Shown one piece after another: positions 26,016-34,632 of a stretch of 53,467 nucleotides of DNA. Each line of letters opens with the position of its first letter. Positions within the stretch are counted from its first letter, which is position 1. The notes under the pieces were generated by a model that saw only the letters and a list, made by a program, of their open reading frames with translations, had not been told where the DNA came from and made no database searches. Source of the DNA: Actinomycetes bacterium. GTDB lineage: Bacteria > Actinomycetota > Actinomycetes > Actinomycetales > Cellulomonadaceae. Both the position numbers and the translations under genes were made by a program. Where the stretch lies: the NCBI GenBank assembly GCA_021793115.1, contig JAJYTJ010000003.1, forward strand, positions 1 to 53,467. The letters run 5' to 3'.

Positions 26016-27217
26016 ATCCCTCGTCCACCGTCCTGGTCGTCAACTCCGGGTCGTCGTCCATCAAGTACCAGCTCGTCGACCCGGTCGCAGGCCAGGCGGT
26101 CGCGTCGGGGCTCGTCGAGCGCATCGGCGAGAAGACGGGAGCGGTCAAGCACACGCACGCGGGCCAGACGACCACGCGCCAGCTGGCGATCGCCGACCAC
26201 GAGGAGGGCATGCGCCTGGTCCTCGGCCTGTTCGACGAGGTGGGCCCGGCGCTGCACGAGGCCAACGTCGTCGCCGTCGGGCACCGCGTGGTGCAGGGCG
26301 GCGCGGTGTTCGCCGGCCCGGCGCTCATCGACGACGAGGTCGTCGCCCAGATCGACGCACTCTCCCCGCTGGGCCCGCTGCACAACCCGGCTCACGTCAC
26401 GGGCATGCGCGTGACGCGCCGGCTGCTGCCGGACGTGCCGCAGGTCGCGGTGTTCGACACGGCGTTCTTCCGGGACCTGCCCGCCGAGGCCGCCACGTAC
26501 GCGATCGACGCCGACGTCGCCGCCCAGCACCAGGTCCGCCGCTACGGCGCGCACGGCACGTCGCACCAGTACGTGTCGCACGAGGTGCCGAAGTTCCTCG
26601 GCCGTCCGGTGGAGGAGCTCAACCAGATCGTGCTGCACCTCGGCAACGGCGCCTCGGCCTCGGCCGTCGCGGGCGGCCGCGCGGTGGACACGTCGATGGG
26701 GCTGACGCCGCTCGAGGGGCTCGTCATGGGCACGCGCTCGGGCGACATCGACCCGGCCGTGGTGTTCCACCTGCACCGCAACGCCGGCATGTCGATCGAC
26801 GACATCGACGACCTGCTGAACCGGCGGTCCGGGATCAAGGGCCTGTCCGGTGAGAACGACTTCCGGGCGCTGCACTCGCTCGTGCAGTCGGGTGACGCGT
26901 CGGCCAGGCTCGCGCTCGACGTGTACGTGCACCGGCTGAAGAAGTACATCGGCGCCTACCACGCGGTGCTCGGCCGCCTCGACGTCCTGGTGTTCACGGC
27001 CGGCGTCGGCGAGAACGACGACATCGTGCGCGCCGCCGCGTGCGCCGGCCTCGAGCCGCTCGGCATCGTCCTGGACCCGGCCCGAAACGAGGGCCGCGGC
27101 GGGCCGAAGGTCATCTCGACCGACGACAGCCCGGTCACCGTCCTCGTGTTCCCGACGAACGAGGAGCTCGCCATCGCGCGCCAGGCCGTCGAGGTGATCG
27201 AGGCCGCGCGGGCCTGA
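26012..27217 (+). CDS. ackA: acetate kinase
   Basis: A 401-residue ASKHA-fold kinase making ATP and acetate from acetyl phosphate. Conserved elements include [13 protein letters not shown] at the N-terminus, the phosphate/substrate segments GHRVVQGG and [30 protein letters not shown], the ATP-site FTAGVGEN and the adenine-contact region TNEELAIAR. Length is normal. Its start overlaps the pta stop (ATGA). It ends the xfp-pta-ackA cluster before a strong hairpin. Confidence 0.97.
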   Translation: MNPSSTVLVVNSGSSSIKYQLVDPVAGQAVASGLVERIGEKTGAVKHTHAGQTTTRQLAIADHEEGMRLVLGLFDEVGPALHEANVVAVGHRVVQGGAVFAGPALIDDEVVAQIDALSPLGPLHNPAHVTGMRVTRRLLPDVPQVAVFDTAFFRDLPAEAATYAIDADVAAQHQVRRYGAHGTSHQYVSHEVPKFLGRPVEELNQIVLHLGNGASASAVAGGRAVDTSMGLTPLEGLVMGTRSGDIDPAVVFHLHRNAGMSIDDIDDLLNRRSGIKGLSGENDFRALHSLVQSGDASARLALDVYVHRLKKYIGAYHAVLGRLDVLVFTAGVGENDDIVRAAACAGLEPLGIVLDPARNEGRGGPKVISTDDSPVTVLVFPTNEELAIARQAVEVIEAARA

Positions 27218-27232
27218 TCCCACCCCCTCCGG

Positions 27233-27268
27233 CGTCCGGGCGTCCCAGCGCTGCTGGGCACCCGGACG
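27233..27268. terminator. terminator after ackA
   Basis: CGTCCGGG ... CCCAGC-GCT-GCTGGG ... CCCGGACG forms a nested stem between convergent ackA and gabD2-like genes; it may serve both strands. Confidence 0.75.
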
Positions 27269-27276
27269 TCGTGGTG

Positions 27277-28899
27277 TCAGGGCAGGCGCAGCGCCTTCAT
27301 GGCGTGCAGCGCGCCGGTGTAGAGCGGCGTCATGACGTCGCCCCCCAGCGCGAACAGCCGGTCCAGCCCCACGCCCGGGCCGCGCCGCCCGACGAGGCCG
27401 TGCGTGCCGTGCTGCAGCGCGATGGTCTGCACGCGCGTCACCGCCTGGACGGCCTCCCGGCCGTGCCGGGCCCCCAGCCCGGACGCCCCCCAGCCGGACT
27501 GGGGCGCGCCGACCGCGCCCCACGGCACCACGTAGGCCTCGTTGACGGCGACGCTGCCCGCACGCAGCCGGCGCGCGATCGACCAGCCGCGCCGTTCGTC
27601 GGAGGTCCACACGCCGGCCGCCAGGCCGTACTCGGTGTCGTTGATCGCCGCCACGGCCTCGTCGTCCGACGCGACCGGCGTCACGGCGACCACCGGGCCG
27701 AACGTCTCCTCGCGGCACAGCAGGGCCTCGGCGGGCACGTCCGCCAGGATCGTCGGGGCGTAGAAGTACGGCCCGAGGTCCGGACGCTGCTCGCCGCCGG
27801 CCAGCACGCGCGCGCCGGCGCCCACCGCGTCCTCGACGTGCTCGACCACGCGGGCGAGCTGCGCGGCCGACGACAGCGAGCCGAGCTCGGCCCGGTAGTC
27901 CAGGCCCGCCCCCAGCCGCAGCGCGGCCGTCGCCGCGACGAAGGCCTCGACCACCTCGTCGTACACGGCCTCGTGGACGTACAGCCGCTCGGCCGTGACG
28001 CACACCTGGCCCACGCCGGCGAAGCACGTGCGGACCAGGCCGGACGCGGTGGCGACCGGGTCCACGTCGTCGGCCACGTAGACGCCGTTCTTGCCGCCGA
28101 GCTCGAGGGTCGTCGGGATCATCCGGGCCCCCGCCTGCGCCGCCACCTGGCGGCCCGACCGCGTCGATCCCGTGAAGATCACCGCGTCCACGGCGTCGAC
28201 CACCGCGGCGCCGATCTCGGGGCCGCCGGTCACCACCTGCAGCACGTCGGGCGGCAGGCCGGCGTCGGCGAGCAGCTCGGCGACCCACATCGCGGTCAGC
28301 GACGTCGCCGGGTCCGGTCGCAGCAGCACCGCGTTGCCGGCGACGAGGGCCGGGATCGCGTCGGAGGCCGCGAAGATGAGCGGCATGTTCCACGGCGCCA
28401 CGACGCCGACGACGCCCAGGGGGTGGCGCACCACGCGGGTCGCGGACAGGCCGGGCACCACGCCCAGCACGCGGCGGTCCGCGAGGTACTCCCGCGCGCG
28501 GCGCGCGTAGTGGCGCGCGTGGTTGGCGACGTCCACGACCTCCTCGAACGCGTGGACGCGCGCCTTGCCGGTCTCGATCTGGATGAGGTCGAGCACGTCG
28601 GACTGGCGCGCGAGGAGCAGGTCGTGCAGGCGCAGGAGCACCGCGACGCGCTCGCCCAGCGGGCGGGCGGCCCACAGGCGCTGCGCCGCGCGGGCGCGCC
28701 GCGCGGCGAGGACGACGTCGTCGGGCGTCGACAGCGGGACGGCGGCGATGGGCGCGCCGGTGAAGGGCGCCAGCGGCGTGTGCGTGGCGTGCGCCGGGCC
28801 GACGACGACGCGCGCCAGCAGCGAGCGCAGGTCGTCGGGCTCGAGCACGTACGTGGCGAGCGGGTCGGTCTCCGGGTCGTGCAGCTCGGGGTGCCCCAT
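27277..28899 (-). CDS. gabD2: succinate-semialdehyde dehydrogenase (GabD2-like)
   Basis: A 540-residue NAD(P)-dependent aldehyde dehydrogenase. It shows the cofactor/substrate segments GVVGVVAPWNMPL and FTGSTRSGR, the catalytic Glu in LELGGKN, and the catalytic Cys in FAGVGQVCVTAER. The sequence along the chain follows mycobacterial GabD2 (FTGAP near the start, ETGKAR, ETFGPVV, C-terminal MKALRLP), so the likely reaction is succinate semialdehyde to succinate, feeding the TCA cycle. Substrate choice within the superfamily is uncertain. The ATG at 28899 was chosen because upstream frame is compositionally unlike coding sequence. It may be read with the PTS genes upstream. Confidence 0.85.
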   Translation of the reverse strand: MGHPELHDPETDPLATYVLEPDDLRSLLARVVVGPAHATHTPLAPFTGAPIAAVPLSTPDDVVLAARRARAAQRLWAARPLGERVAVLLRLHDLLLARQSDVLDLIQIETGKARVHAFEEVVDVANHARHYARRAREYLADRRVLGVVPGLSATRVVRHPLGVVGVVAPWNMPLIFAASDAIPALVAGNAVLLRPDPATSLTAMWVAELLADAGLPPDVLQVVTGGPEIGAAVVDAVDAVIFTGSTRSGRQVAAQAGARMIPTTLELGGKNGVYVADDVDPVATASGLVRTCFAGVGQVCVTAERLYVHEAVYDEVVEAFVAATAALRLGAGLDYRAELGSLSSAAQLARVVEHVEDAVGAGARVLAGGEQRPDLGPYFYAPTILADVPAEALLCREETFGPVVAVTPVASDDEAVAAINDTEYGLAAGVWTSDERRGWSIARRLRAGSVAVNEAYVVPWGAVGAPQSGWGASGLGARHGREAVQAVTRVQTIALQHGTHGLVGRRGPGVGLDRLFALGGDVMTPLYTGALHAMKALRLP

Positions 28900-28958
28900 G
28901 CGCGCCAGGGTACGTCCGCGGTGCGCCGGCGGACGTGCGCGGTGCGCCGGCGCCGCGC

Positions 28959-29231
28959 TCAGGCGGTGGCGTCCAGGTCGGTGGCGAGGAGCTCGGCCAG
29001 CTCGTCGAGCACGCGGTCCGCGCCGTCGCCCTCGGCGGCGAGCGTGACGTCCTGGCCGTGCGGGACGCCGAGCGCCATGACCATGAGGATGCTGGCGGCG
29101 TTGACGGGCGGGCGCCCGGCCGTCGCGATGGTCACGGGGATCCCGGCGGCGGTGACGGCCTGCGTGAACAGGGCGGCGGGACGGGCGTGCAGGCCGACGC
29201 GTGAGGCGACGGCGACGGTGCGCGTGGGCAT
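28959..29231 (-). CDS. ptsH: HPr phosphocarrier protein of the PTS
   Basis: A 90-residue HPr. His15 lies in SRVGLHARPAA and accepts phosphate from enzyme I; Ser47 (NAASILMVMALGV) is the regulatory site used by HPr kinase in Firmicutes, though no such kinase is seen here. HPr passes phosphate to the IIA protein encoded about 1.1 kb upstream. The start ATG at 29231 lies 20 nt after the PfkB gene. No enzyme I gene is in the window. Because HPr serves all PTS sugars, its expression may not be limited to this cluster. Confidence 0.95.
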   Translation of the reverse strand: MPTRTVAVASRVGLHARPAALFTQAVTAAGIPVTIATAGRPPVNAASILMVMALGVPHGQDVTLAAEGDGADRVLDELAELLATDLDATA

Positions 29232-29251
29232 GGGGTTCCTTCCGGCGGCGG

Positions 29252-30208
29252 TCAGCCGCACAGCTCCTTGAGCAGGGTCTGCGGGTCGGGGTCCGGCACG
29301 AGCCGGACGGTGCCGAGGTCGATCTGGGAGGGTGCCGGCACCTGCGTGCCGGGCAGCAGCACGGCGGCCCGTCCCCAGGCGACCGCGGCGCGCAGCCGCT
29401 GCCCCGGGTCCTGGCCCGCCGCCGACAGGTAGCCGGCGAGGGTGGCGTCCCCCGCGCCGACCGTGGAGGCCGGCTGCAGCCGCGGCCCGCCGGCCCACCA
29501 GGCGTGCTCGGCCGTGACGAGCATCGCGCCCTGGGCGCCCAGCGAGACCAGCACGGCCCGCGTGCCGGCCGCGATGGCCTCGCGCGCCGCCGCGACGGTG
29601 TCGCCGACGCTCGTGATCTCGCGCCCGGCGAGCTCCGCGAGCTCGTGCTCGTTGGGCTTGATGAGCTCGAGGCCGCCGGCCCGGACCGCTTGCGCCAGAG
29701 GCGTGCCCGACGTGTCGAGCGCGACACGGACGCCGTGCTGCCCCGCGAGGGCGGCGAGCCGGACGAAGAAGTCGTCGCCCGCACCGGCCGGCAGCGACCC
29801 CGCCGCGACGACCGCCGCCGGGCCGGTCGCGAGCCGCTCCGCGACGACGCCGAGCAGGCCGTCCACCTCGGCCGGTGTCAGCGGCACGCCGGGCGCGTTG
29901 ACCTTCGTCGTCGCCCCGGACGCGTCGACGAGCGTGACGTTCGAGCGGGTGTCGCCGCGCACGGGGACGGGCGCCGTGGGGACGCCCTGCTCGGCCAGCA
30001 GGCTGACCAGGCGCGCGCCGTCCACGCCGCCGACGGGCAGCACGGCGAGCGAGTCGATGCCCTGCCGCACGAGCGCGCGGGACACGTTGATGCCCTTGCC
30101 GCCGGCGTCCACGTGGACGGCGTGCGCGCGGTTGACCTCGCCGACTGCGAGATGGTCCACCTCGAGCGCCCGGTCGAGGCTCGGGTTGGGCGTGACGGTG
30201 ATGATCAC
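29252..30208 (-). CDS. 1-phosphofructokinase family hexose kinase (PfkB)
   Basis: A 318-residue PfkB-family sugar-phosphate kinase. The N-terminal VTPNPSLDRALEV and DAGGKGINVSRAL signatures match 1-phosphofructokinase (FruK); the C-terminal GAGDATLAGYL holds the catalytic base Asp254. FruK makes fructose-1,6-bisphosphate from fructose-1-P; the related LacC uses tagatose-6-P. Since the adjacent transporter is mannitol-type rather than fructose-type, the substrate is open. The GTG at 30208 has GAGGAAGG upstream. A nested hairpin separates it from the IIA gene. Confidence 0.88.
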   Translation of the reverse strand: MIITVTPNPSLDRALEVDHLAVGEVNRAHAVHVDAGGKGINVSRALVRQGIDSLAVLPVGGVDGARLVSLLAEQGVPTAPVPVRGDTRSNVTLVDASGATTKVNAPGVPLTPAEVDGLLGVVAERLATGPAAVVAAGSLPAGAGDDFFVRLAALAGQHGVRVALDTSGTPLAQAVRAGGLELIKPNEHELAELAGREITSVGDTVAAAREAIAAGTRAVLVSLGAQGAMLVTAEHAWWAGGPRLQPASTVGAGDATLAGYLSAAGQDPGQRLRAAVAWGRAAVLLPGTQVPAPSQIDLGTVRLVPDPDPQTLLKELCG

Positions 30209-30253
30209 GGGAGCGCCTTCCTCGGCTGCACGGTGCACAGCCAACCACTGCCC

Positions 30254-30291
30254 GGGGGCGGCACGGCGTCGGCGACGCTCGCGCCGCCCCC
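30254..30291 (-). terminator. nested hairpin between the IIA and PfkB genes
   Basis: GGGGGCGGC (30254-30262) pairs with GCCGCCCCC (30283-30291); an inner stem GCGTC-GGC-GACGC lies at 30266-30278. It may attenuate or process the PTS transcript before pfkB-ptsH. Confidence 0.55.
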
Positions 30292-30299
30292 AGGCATGC

Positions 30300-30740
30300 T
30301 CACTCGTTGACCTGCTGGATCAGCGCGTAGAGCTCGTCGGGACCGGCCGCCGCGAGGACCTCCTCCACCCGTGCGGGGTCGGAGAAGATCAGCGCGATGC
30401 GCGACAGGATCGACAGGTGCTCCTCGCCGACGCCGGCGATGCCGACGACGACGCGCACCGGCTGGCCGGCACCCCACTCGATCGGCTCGTCGTACCGGAG
30501 CAGGCAGAGCGCGGACCGGACGATGTCGCCCTTCGACTCGTCGGTGCCGTGCGGGATGGCGAGCCAGCTGCCCATGTAGGTGGACACCAGGGCCTCCCGC
30601 GCCGCCATCGCGTCGACGTAGGCGGGCGTGACCGCACCGCAGCCGACGAGCAGGGCGCCGGCCTCGGCGATGGCCTCGTCCTTCGTCCGGGCGCTGCCCG
30701 GCGCGACGACGAGGTCCCGCGTGAGGACGTCAGCGGTCAC
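30300..30740 (-). CDS. mtlF: PTS mannitol/fructose-type EIIA component
   Basis: A 146-residue EIIA of the mannitol/fructose family (PTS_EIIA_2). The phosphorylated His64 lies in SWLAIPHGTDESK; VVGIAGVGEEHLSILSRIA is the typical later segment. It takes phosphate from HPr and passes it to the IIB domain of the next protein. The GTG start at 30740 overlaps the IICB stop by GTGA, so both are translated together. Confidence 0.93.
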   Translation of the reverse strand: MTADVLTRDLVVAPGSARTKDEAIAEAGALLVGCGAVTPAYVDAMAAREALVSTYMGSWLAIPHGTDESKGDIVRSALCLLRYDEPIEWGAGQPVRVVVGIAGVGEEHLSILSRIALIFSDPARVEEVLAAAGPDELYALIQQVNE

Positions 30741-32341
30741 GACGAGCTCCCGGCCTCGACCGACGCCTTGGCCTCGGCCACCACGTCGTCGTACACCGGG
30801 CTGGACAGGAAGTTGTCCACCGAGACGTGCCGCGACGAGGGGGCCTGGTGCCGCGCCCGGTCGGTCAGCTCGCGCTGGCTGATGACGATGTCCGCGCCGT
30901 CCTGCAGCTGGGCGACCGCCTTGAACTCGACCTTGACGTCCGGGACGCCAGCCTTCTTCAGCTTGTCGCGCAGGATGCTCGCGCCCATCGCGCTGGAGCC
31001 CATGCCACCGTCGCATGCGAAGACGATGGAGTGGATCGGCCGCGCGAGGGTGGCCGTGGTGGCCCCGCGGGTCCCCGCGATGTCGTTGACCTGGGCGAGG
31101 TGGGCGAGCGACGCGCTGGCCTTGCCCTTGTTCGCCTCGGTCTGCTCGATCGCGGCCGCCAGGTCGCCGCTCTCGCCCGCCGCCAGGTCCCGCTTGCGCG
31201 AGGCCCGCAGGATGATCGCCGCGACGACGAACGACACGGCGGCCGACAGGACGACCGAGAGGATGACGCCGACGAAGCTGCCGCGCGGCGTCGCCGTGAG
31301 CACCGCGATGATGCTGCCCGGCGCCGCCGGGCCGCGCAGGCCGGACCCGAAGACGACGTTGGTGGCCACGCCGGTGGCGCCGCCGAGGATCGCGGCGACG
31401 ATGAGCGCCGGCTTCATGAGGACGAACGGGAAGTACACCTCGTGGATGCCGCCGAAGAACTGGATGATGATGGCGCCCGGTGCGCTGGAGCGCGCGACGC
31501 CGACGCCGAGCAGGGCGTACGCGAGCAGGATGCCGAAGCCGGGGCCGGGGTTGGCCTCGACCAGGAAGAGCAGCGACTTGCCCTGCTGCGTGACCTGCTG
31601 GGCGCCGAGCGGCACCAGCACGCCGTTGCCGATCGCGTTGTTGAGGAACAGCACCTTCGCCGGCTCGACGATGATGCTCATGATCGGCATCAGCTGGTGG
31701 TTGGCGAGCCAGTTGACGATGCTGCCGAGCCACGCGCTGACGTGCGTGACGATCGGCGCGATGCCGAAGAACGCACCGATCGACAACCCCGCGCCGAGGA
31801 TGCCGGCGGAGAACATGTCGACGAGCATCTCGAACCCGGGCCGGATCTTGTCCGCCCAGATGCGGTCGACCTGCTTCATGAGCCACGCGGCCAGCGGGCC
31901 GACGACCATCGCGCCGAGGAACATCGGCACGGTGGAGCCGACGATGACGCCCACCGTCGCGATCGACGCGACGACGGCGCCCCGGGCGCCGTACACGATG
32001 CGGCCGCCGGCGTTCGCGATGAGCAGCGGCAGCAGGTAGGTCACCATGGGGCCGACGAGCCCGAGGTACTGGTGGAACGTCGTGCCGTTGGCGGCCTTGG
32101 CCAGGGCCGTCGCGGCGCCTTGCCAGCTCGACGCGTCGGCGTTGCCGAAGCCGCCGATGATGCCGTTCGGCGTCCAGCCGGCGGCGATGAAGAACGACGT
32201 GATGAGTCCCCAGGCGAGGAACGCCGGGAGGTTCGGCATGATCATGCCGGTCAGGAAGGTCCCGAACTTCTGGATCCTGACCTGTGCGCCCTTGCCCCGG
32301 CGCACGGTGGGGGCAACTGTCGCCGCTGCTGCTGCAGACAT
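30737..32341 (-). CDS. mtlA: PTS mannitol-type EIICB permease
   Basis: A 534-residue hexitol permease. The IIC domain (about 1-350) is polytopic and follows E. coli MtlA closely (GTFLTGMIMPNLPAFLAWG, GSTVPMFLGAMVVGPL, SIIVEPAKVLFLNNAI, FLVEANPGPGFGILLAY, with the substrate motif GGIHEVYFPFVL). The cytosolic IIB domain has the phospho-cysteine Cys443 in FACDGGMGSSAMG. Unlike E. coli MtlA, IIA is a separate gene. The ATG at 32341 is preferred over the GTG at 32350 because the AGGAGA ribosome-binding sequence abuts the GTG. The product is probably mannitol-1-phosphate in the cytoplasm. Confidence 0.92.
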   Translation of the reverse strand: MSAAAAATVAPTVRRGKGAQVRIQKFGTFLTGMIMPNLPAFLAWGLITSFFIAAGWTPNGIIGGFGNADASSWQGAATALAKAANGTTFHQYLGLVGPMVTYLLPLLIANAGGRIVYGARGAVVASIATVGVIVGSTVPMFLGAMVVGPLAAWLMKQVDRIWADKIRPGFEMLVDMFSAGILGAGLSIGAFFGIAPIVTHVSAWLGSIVNWLANHQLMPIMSIIVEPAKVLFLNNAIGNGVLVPLGAQQVTQQGKSLLFLVEANPGPGFGILLAYALLGVGVARSSAPGAIIIQFFGGIHEVYFPFVLMKPALIVAAILGGATGVATNVVFGSGLRGPAAPGSIIAVLTATPRGSFVGVILSVVLSAAVSFVVAAIILRASRKRDLAAGESGDLAAAIEQTEANKGKASASLAHLAQVNDIAGTRGATTATLARPIHSIVFACDGGMGSSAMGASILRDKLKKAGVPDVKVEFKAVAQLQDGADIVISQRELTDRARHQAPSSRHVSVDNFLSSPVYDDVVAEAKASVEAGSSS

Positions 32342-32491
32342 GCCGCTCACTCTCCTGTCAGTGTGGCGGTCGGGCGCGGGAGCAGTGCCCCCGCGTCCGG
32401 CGCGGATCGTCGTTGATCGCTGGTGCGTCCCCGGCGCGTTGCCCTGCCGGGGCTGTGCCGGGCGGCCTGGGCCGCCCGGCGGGTCACCGCC

Positions 32492-33535
32492 TCACGGCTC
32501 GATGGTGACCTTGATGCCCGTGCCGGCACGGACGATGTCGAGGCCGTCGCGGATCTGGTCCAGCGGCAGCCGGTGGGTGATGAGGTCCGCGACGGGCACG
32601 CTGCCGTCCGCGATGTGCGCGAGCGCCTGCTTGTTGTGGGCAGGGCTCGAGCCGTTGGCGCCCCAGATCGTCAGCTCGCGGTAGTGCACGAGGTTGGAGT
32701 CCAGGGTGATCGTCGGCTTGTCCTTGGGCAGGCCGCCGAACAGGGAGATGCGCCCGCGGGGGGCGAGCATGCGCAGCGCCTGCTCCTGCGCGGCGCCGGA
32801 CGCGGCGGCGGTGATCGCCAGGCTGACGCCCTTGCCGCCGGTGAGGTCGAGCACGGCCTGGACCGGGTCGGTCTCGGCGGAGCAGATCGCGGCGTCGGGC
32901 TTGACGATCTGGGCCGCGAGGTCGAGGCGCTCCCGGCTGAGCTCGACGAGGTAGACCTGGCTCGCGCCGCGCGCACGGGCCAGCCGCACGTGCAGGCAGC
33001 CGATGGGCCCGGACCCGACGACCACGACGACGTCGCCCTCGTGCGTGTTGACGAGCTCCTGCGCGTTGATGGCGCATGCGAACGGCTCGGCCACGGATGC
33101 CTCGGCGAACGAGACGCCGTCGGGGATGCGGTTGAGGCCGTCGACGGCGAGCACCTCGCGCGGGACCACCATGAACGGCGCGAACCCGCCGTCGAAGTCG
33201 TAGCCCATCGACAGCTGGTTGGGGCAGATGGTCTGCAGGCCCGAGGTGCAGAACTCGCAGTGGCCGCACGGGATGGCGGCGATCACCTGGACGCGGTCAC
33301 CGGCCTGCCAGCCGGTGACGCCCTCGCCGATCTCGACGATCTCGCCGGCGATCTCGTGGCCCATGACGCGCGGGGGACGCATCCGCTGGTGACCCGACGT
33401 GGCGATCTTGACGTCGGTGCCGCACATGGAGCACGCACGGACGCGGATCTTGACCTCGCCCGGCCCGGCGACCGGCTCGGGGTAGTCGTCCTCGATCCGC
33501 ACGTCGCCCGGGGCGTAGAAGCGGAAGACCTTCAT
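32492..33535 (-). CDS. zinc-dependent polyol/alcohol dehydrogenase
   Basis: A 347-residue medium-chain dehydrogenase. Catalytic zinc ligands are Cys38 (CSMCGTD), His60/Glu61 (MGHE) and probably Glu150 (VAEPFAC); structural zinc cysteines are 90, 93, 96 and 104 (CGHCEFC...C). The Rossmann motif is VVVVGSGPIGCLHVRLA. It resembles sorbitol, galactitol-1-P and threonine-type dehydrogenases. In this island it is the only candidate for oxidising the imported hexitol phosphate, as no mannitol-1-P 5-dehydrogenase of the MtlD type is present. It lies 28 nt after the DeoR repressor gene. Confidence 0.88.
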   Translation of the reverse strand: MKVFRFYAPGDVRIEDDYPEPVAGPGEVKIRVRACSMCGTDVKIATSGHQRMRPPRVMGHEIAGEIVEIGEGVTGWQAGDRVQVIAAIPCGHCEFCTSGLQTICPNQLSMGYDFDGGFAPFMVVPREVLAVDGLNRIPDGVSFAEASVAEPFACAINAQELVNTHEGDVVVVVGSGPIGCLHVRLARARGASQVYLVELSRERLDLAAQIVKPDAAICSAETDPVQAVLDLTGGKGVSLAITAAASGAAQEQALRMLAPRGRISLFGGLPKDKPTITLDSNLVHYRELTIWGANGSSPAHNKQALAHIADGSVPVADLITHRLPLDQIRDGLDIVRAGTGIKVTIEP

Positions 33536-33563
33536 CGTTCTCCTTCGGTGGTGGTGCGGATCA

Positions 33564-34325
33564 TCAGGCGCGCACGACGCGTGGCCCCGCGGCCTCGATC
33601 TCGTCGACGAGCTCGGCCGCCAGGCCGGTGTCGGTGACGAGCGTGTCGACCGCGGACAGGGGCGCGACGAGCGCGAGGTCGGTGCGACCGACCTTGGAGT
33701 GGTCGGCGAGCACGACGGTGCGCCGGGCGGCGGCGACGAGCGCGCGCTTGACCATCGCCTCGGCGATGTCGGGGGTGGTCAGGCCGTCCTCGACGGTCAG
33801 GCCGTTGGTGCCGAGGAACGCGACGTCCACGCGCACGTCGGCGAGCGAGCGTTCCGCCCAGGCGCCGACGGCCGCCAGCGTCCGGCCGCGCAGCTGACCG
33901 CCCACCACGTGGAGCGTGATGTTGGGGCGGGCCGCCAGCGCGATCGCCACCGGCAGGGCGTGCGTGACGACGATGAGCTCGCGGTCGGTCGGCAGCAGGT
34001 CCGCGAACCGCACCGTGGTGGTGCCGGCGTCGATGATGACGGCGCCGCCGTCGGGCAGCTCGTCGAGGGCGGCCTTCGCGATCCGCTCCTTCTCGCCCGA
34101 GAACATCCGCTCGCGCTCGGCCAGCGCCGGCTCGAAGCCGAGCCGCTCGACCGGGATGGCGCCACCGTGGACGCGCCGCACCAGCCCCATCCGCTCCAGC
34201 GCGGAGAGGTCCCGGCGCACCGTCTCGGGCGTGACGTCCAGCTCCGCGGCCAGGCCGGCGACATCCACCCGGCCCTCGGCGCGCGCACGACCGAGGATCT
34301 GCTGGTGCCGTTCGGGTGCGTACAT
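33564..34325 (-). CDS. DeoR/GlpR family sugar-phosphate-responsive repressor
   Basis: A 253-residue regulator. The N-terminal DeoR HTH covers residues 22-45 (VAGLAAELDVTPETVRRDLS), followed by the RRVHGGA linker and a DeoRC sensor domain (VIIDAGTTTVRFADLL, FLGTNGLTVEDGLTTPD, VVLADHSKVGRTDLALV) that binds phosphorylated sugars. As first gene of the dehydrogenase-PTS-PfkB-HPr run it presumably represses its own operon until the imported sugar phosphate accumulates. The ATG at 34325 fits the family start (MYAPERH); a GTG 6 nt upstream is possible. Confidence 0.92.
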   Translation of the reverse strand: MYAPERHQQILGRARAEGRVDVAGLAAELDVTPETVRRDLSALERMGLVRRVHGGAIPVERLGFEPALAERERMFSGEKERIAKAALDELPDGGAVIIDAGTTTVRFADLLPTDRELIVVTHALPVAIALAARPNITLHVVGGQLRGRTLAAVGAWAERSLADVRVDVAFLGTNGLTVEDGLTTPDIAEAMVKRALVAAARRTVVLADHSKVGRTDLALVAPLSAVDTLVTDTGLAAELVDEIEAAGPRVVRA

Positions 34326-34413
34326 GACCACCGTGTCCCACGTCCCCGGCCGTCGGGCCGGTCCGCGGCAGCGGCGTCGCGGACCACCACAGGGTGCGTC
34401 ACCTTCGCGGGAA

Positions 34414-34460
34414 AGTCAACTCAAACGGACACAACCGGATCGACCCAAACATTCAACCGG
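34414..34460 (-). promoter_or_regulatory. AT-richer control region with direct repeats upstream of the DeoR operon
   Basis: In the 307-bp gene-free interval 34326-34632 this is the only low-GC patch. On the minus strand CCGGTTG occurs twice 22 bp apart (34454-34460 and 34432-34438), each followed by a GTTTG-containing segment. This is suited to a DeoR-family oligomer. No confident -10/-35 pair was found. Confidence 0.4.
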
Positions 34461-34594
34461 GCCGACTCGGGTCTCGAGAGATGGCGTCGAGGGCGCGCCG
34501 CCCCCCGTCCGTGGCACGGCGACGCGACAGCACCGGACTCGCCGGCCACCGCCGGTGCCTGACGGCCCGGCACGTGGGCAGCCGCCCGGCCGGT

Positions 34595-34615
34595 GCGCGC
34601 GAACGCGTCGCGCGC
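34595..34615 (-). terminator. hairpin after guaB3
   Basis: GCGCGCGA-ACGCG-TCGCGCGC forms a perfect 8-bp stem 17 nt beyond the guaB3 stop. Confidence 0.5.
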
Positions 34616-34632
34616 GCGACGAGGCGCGCCGG

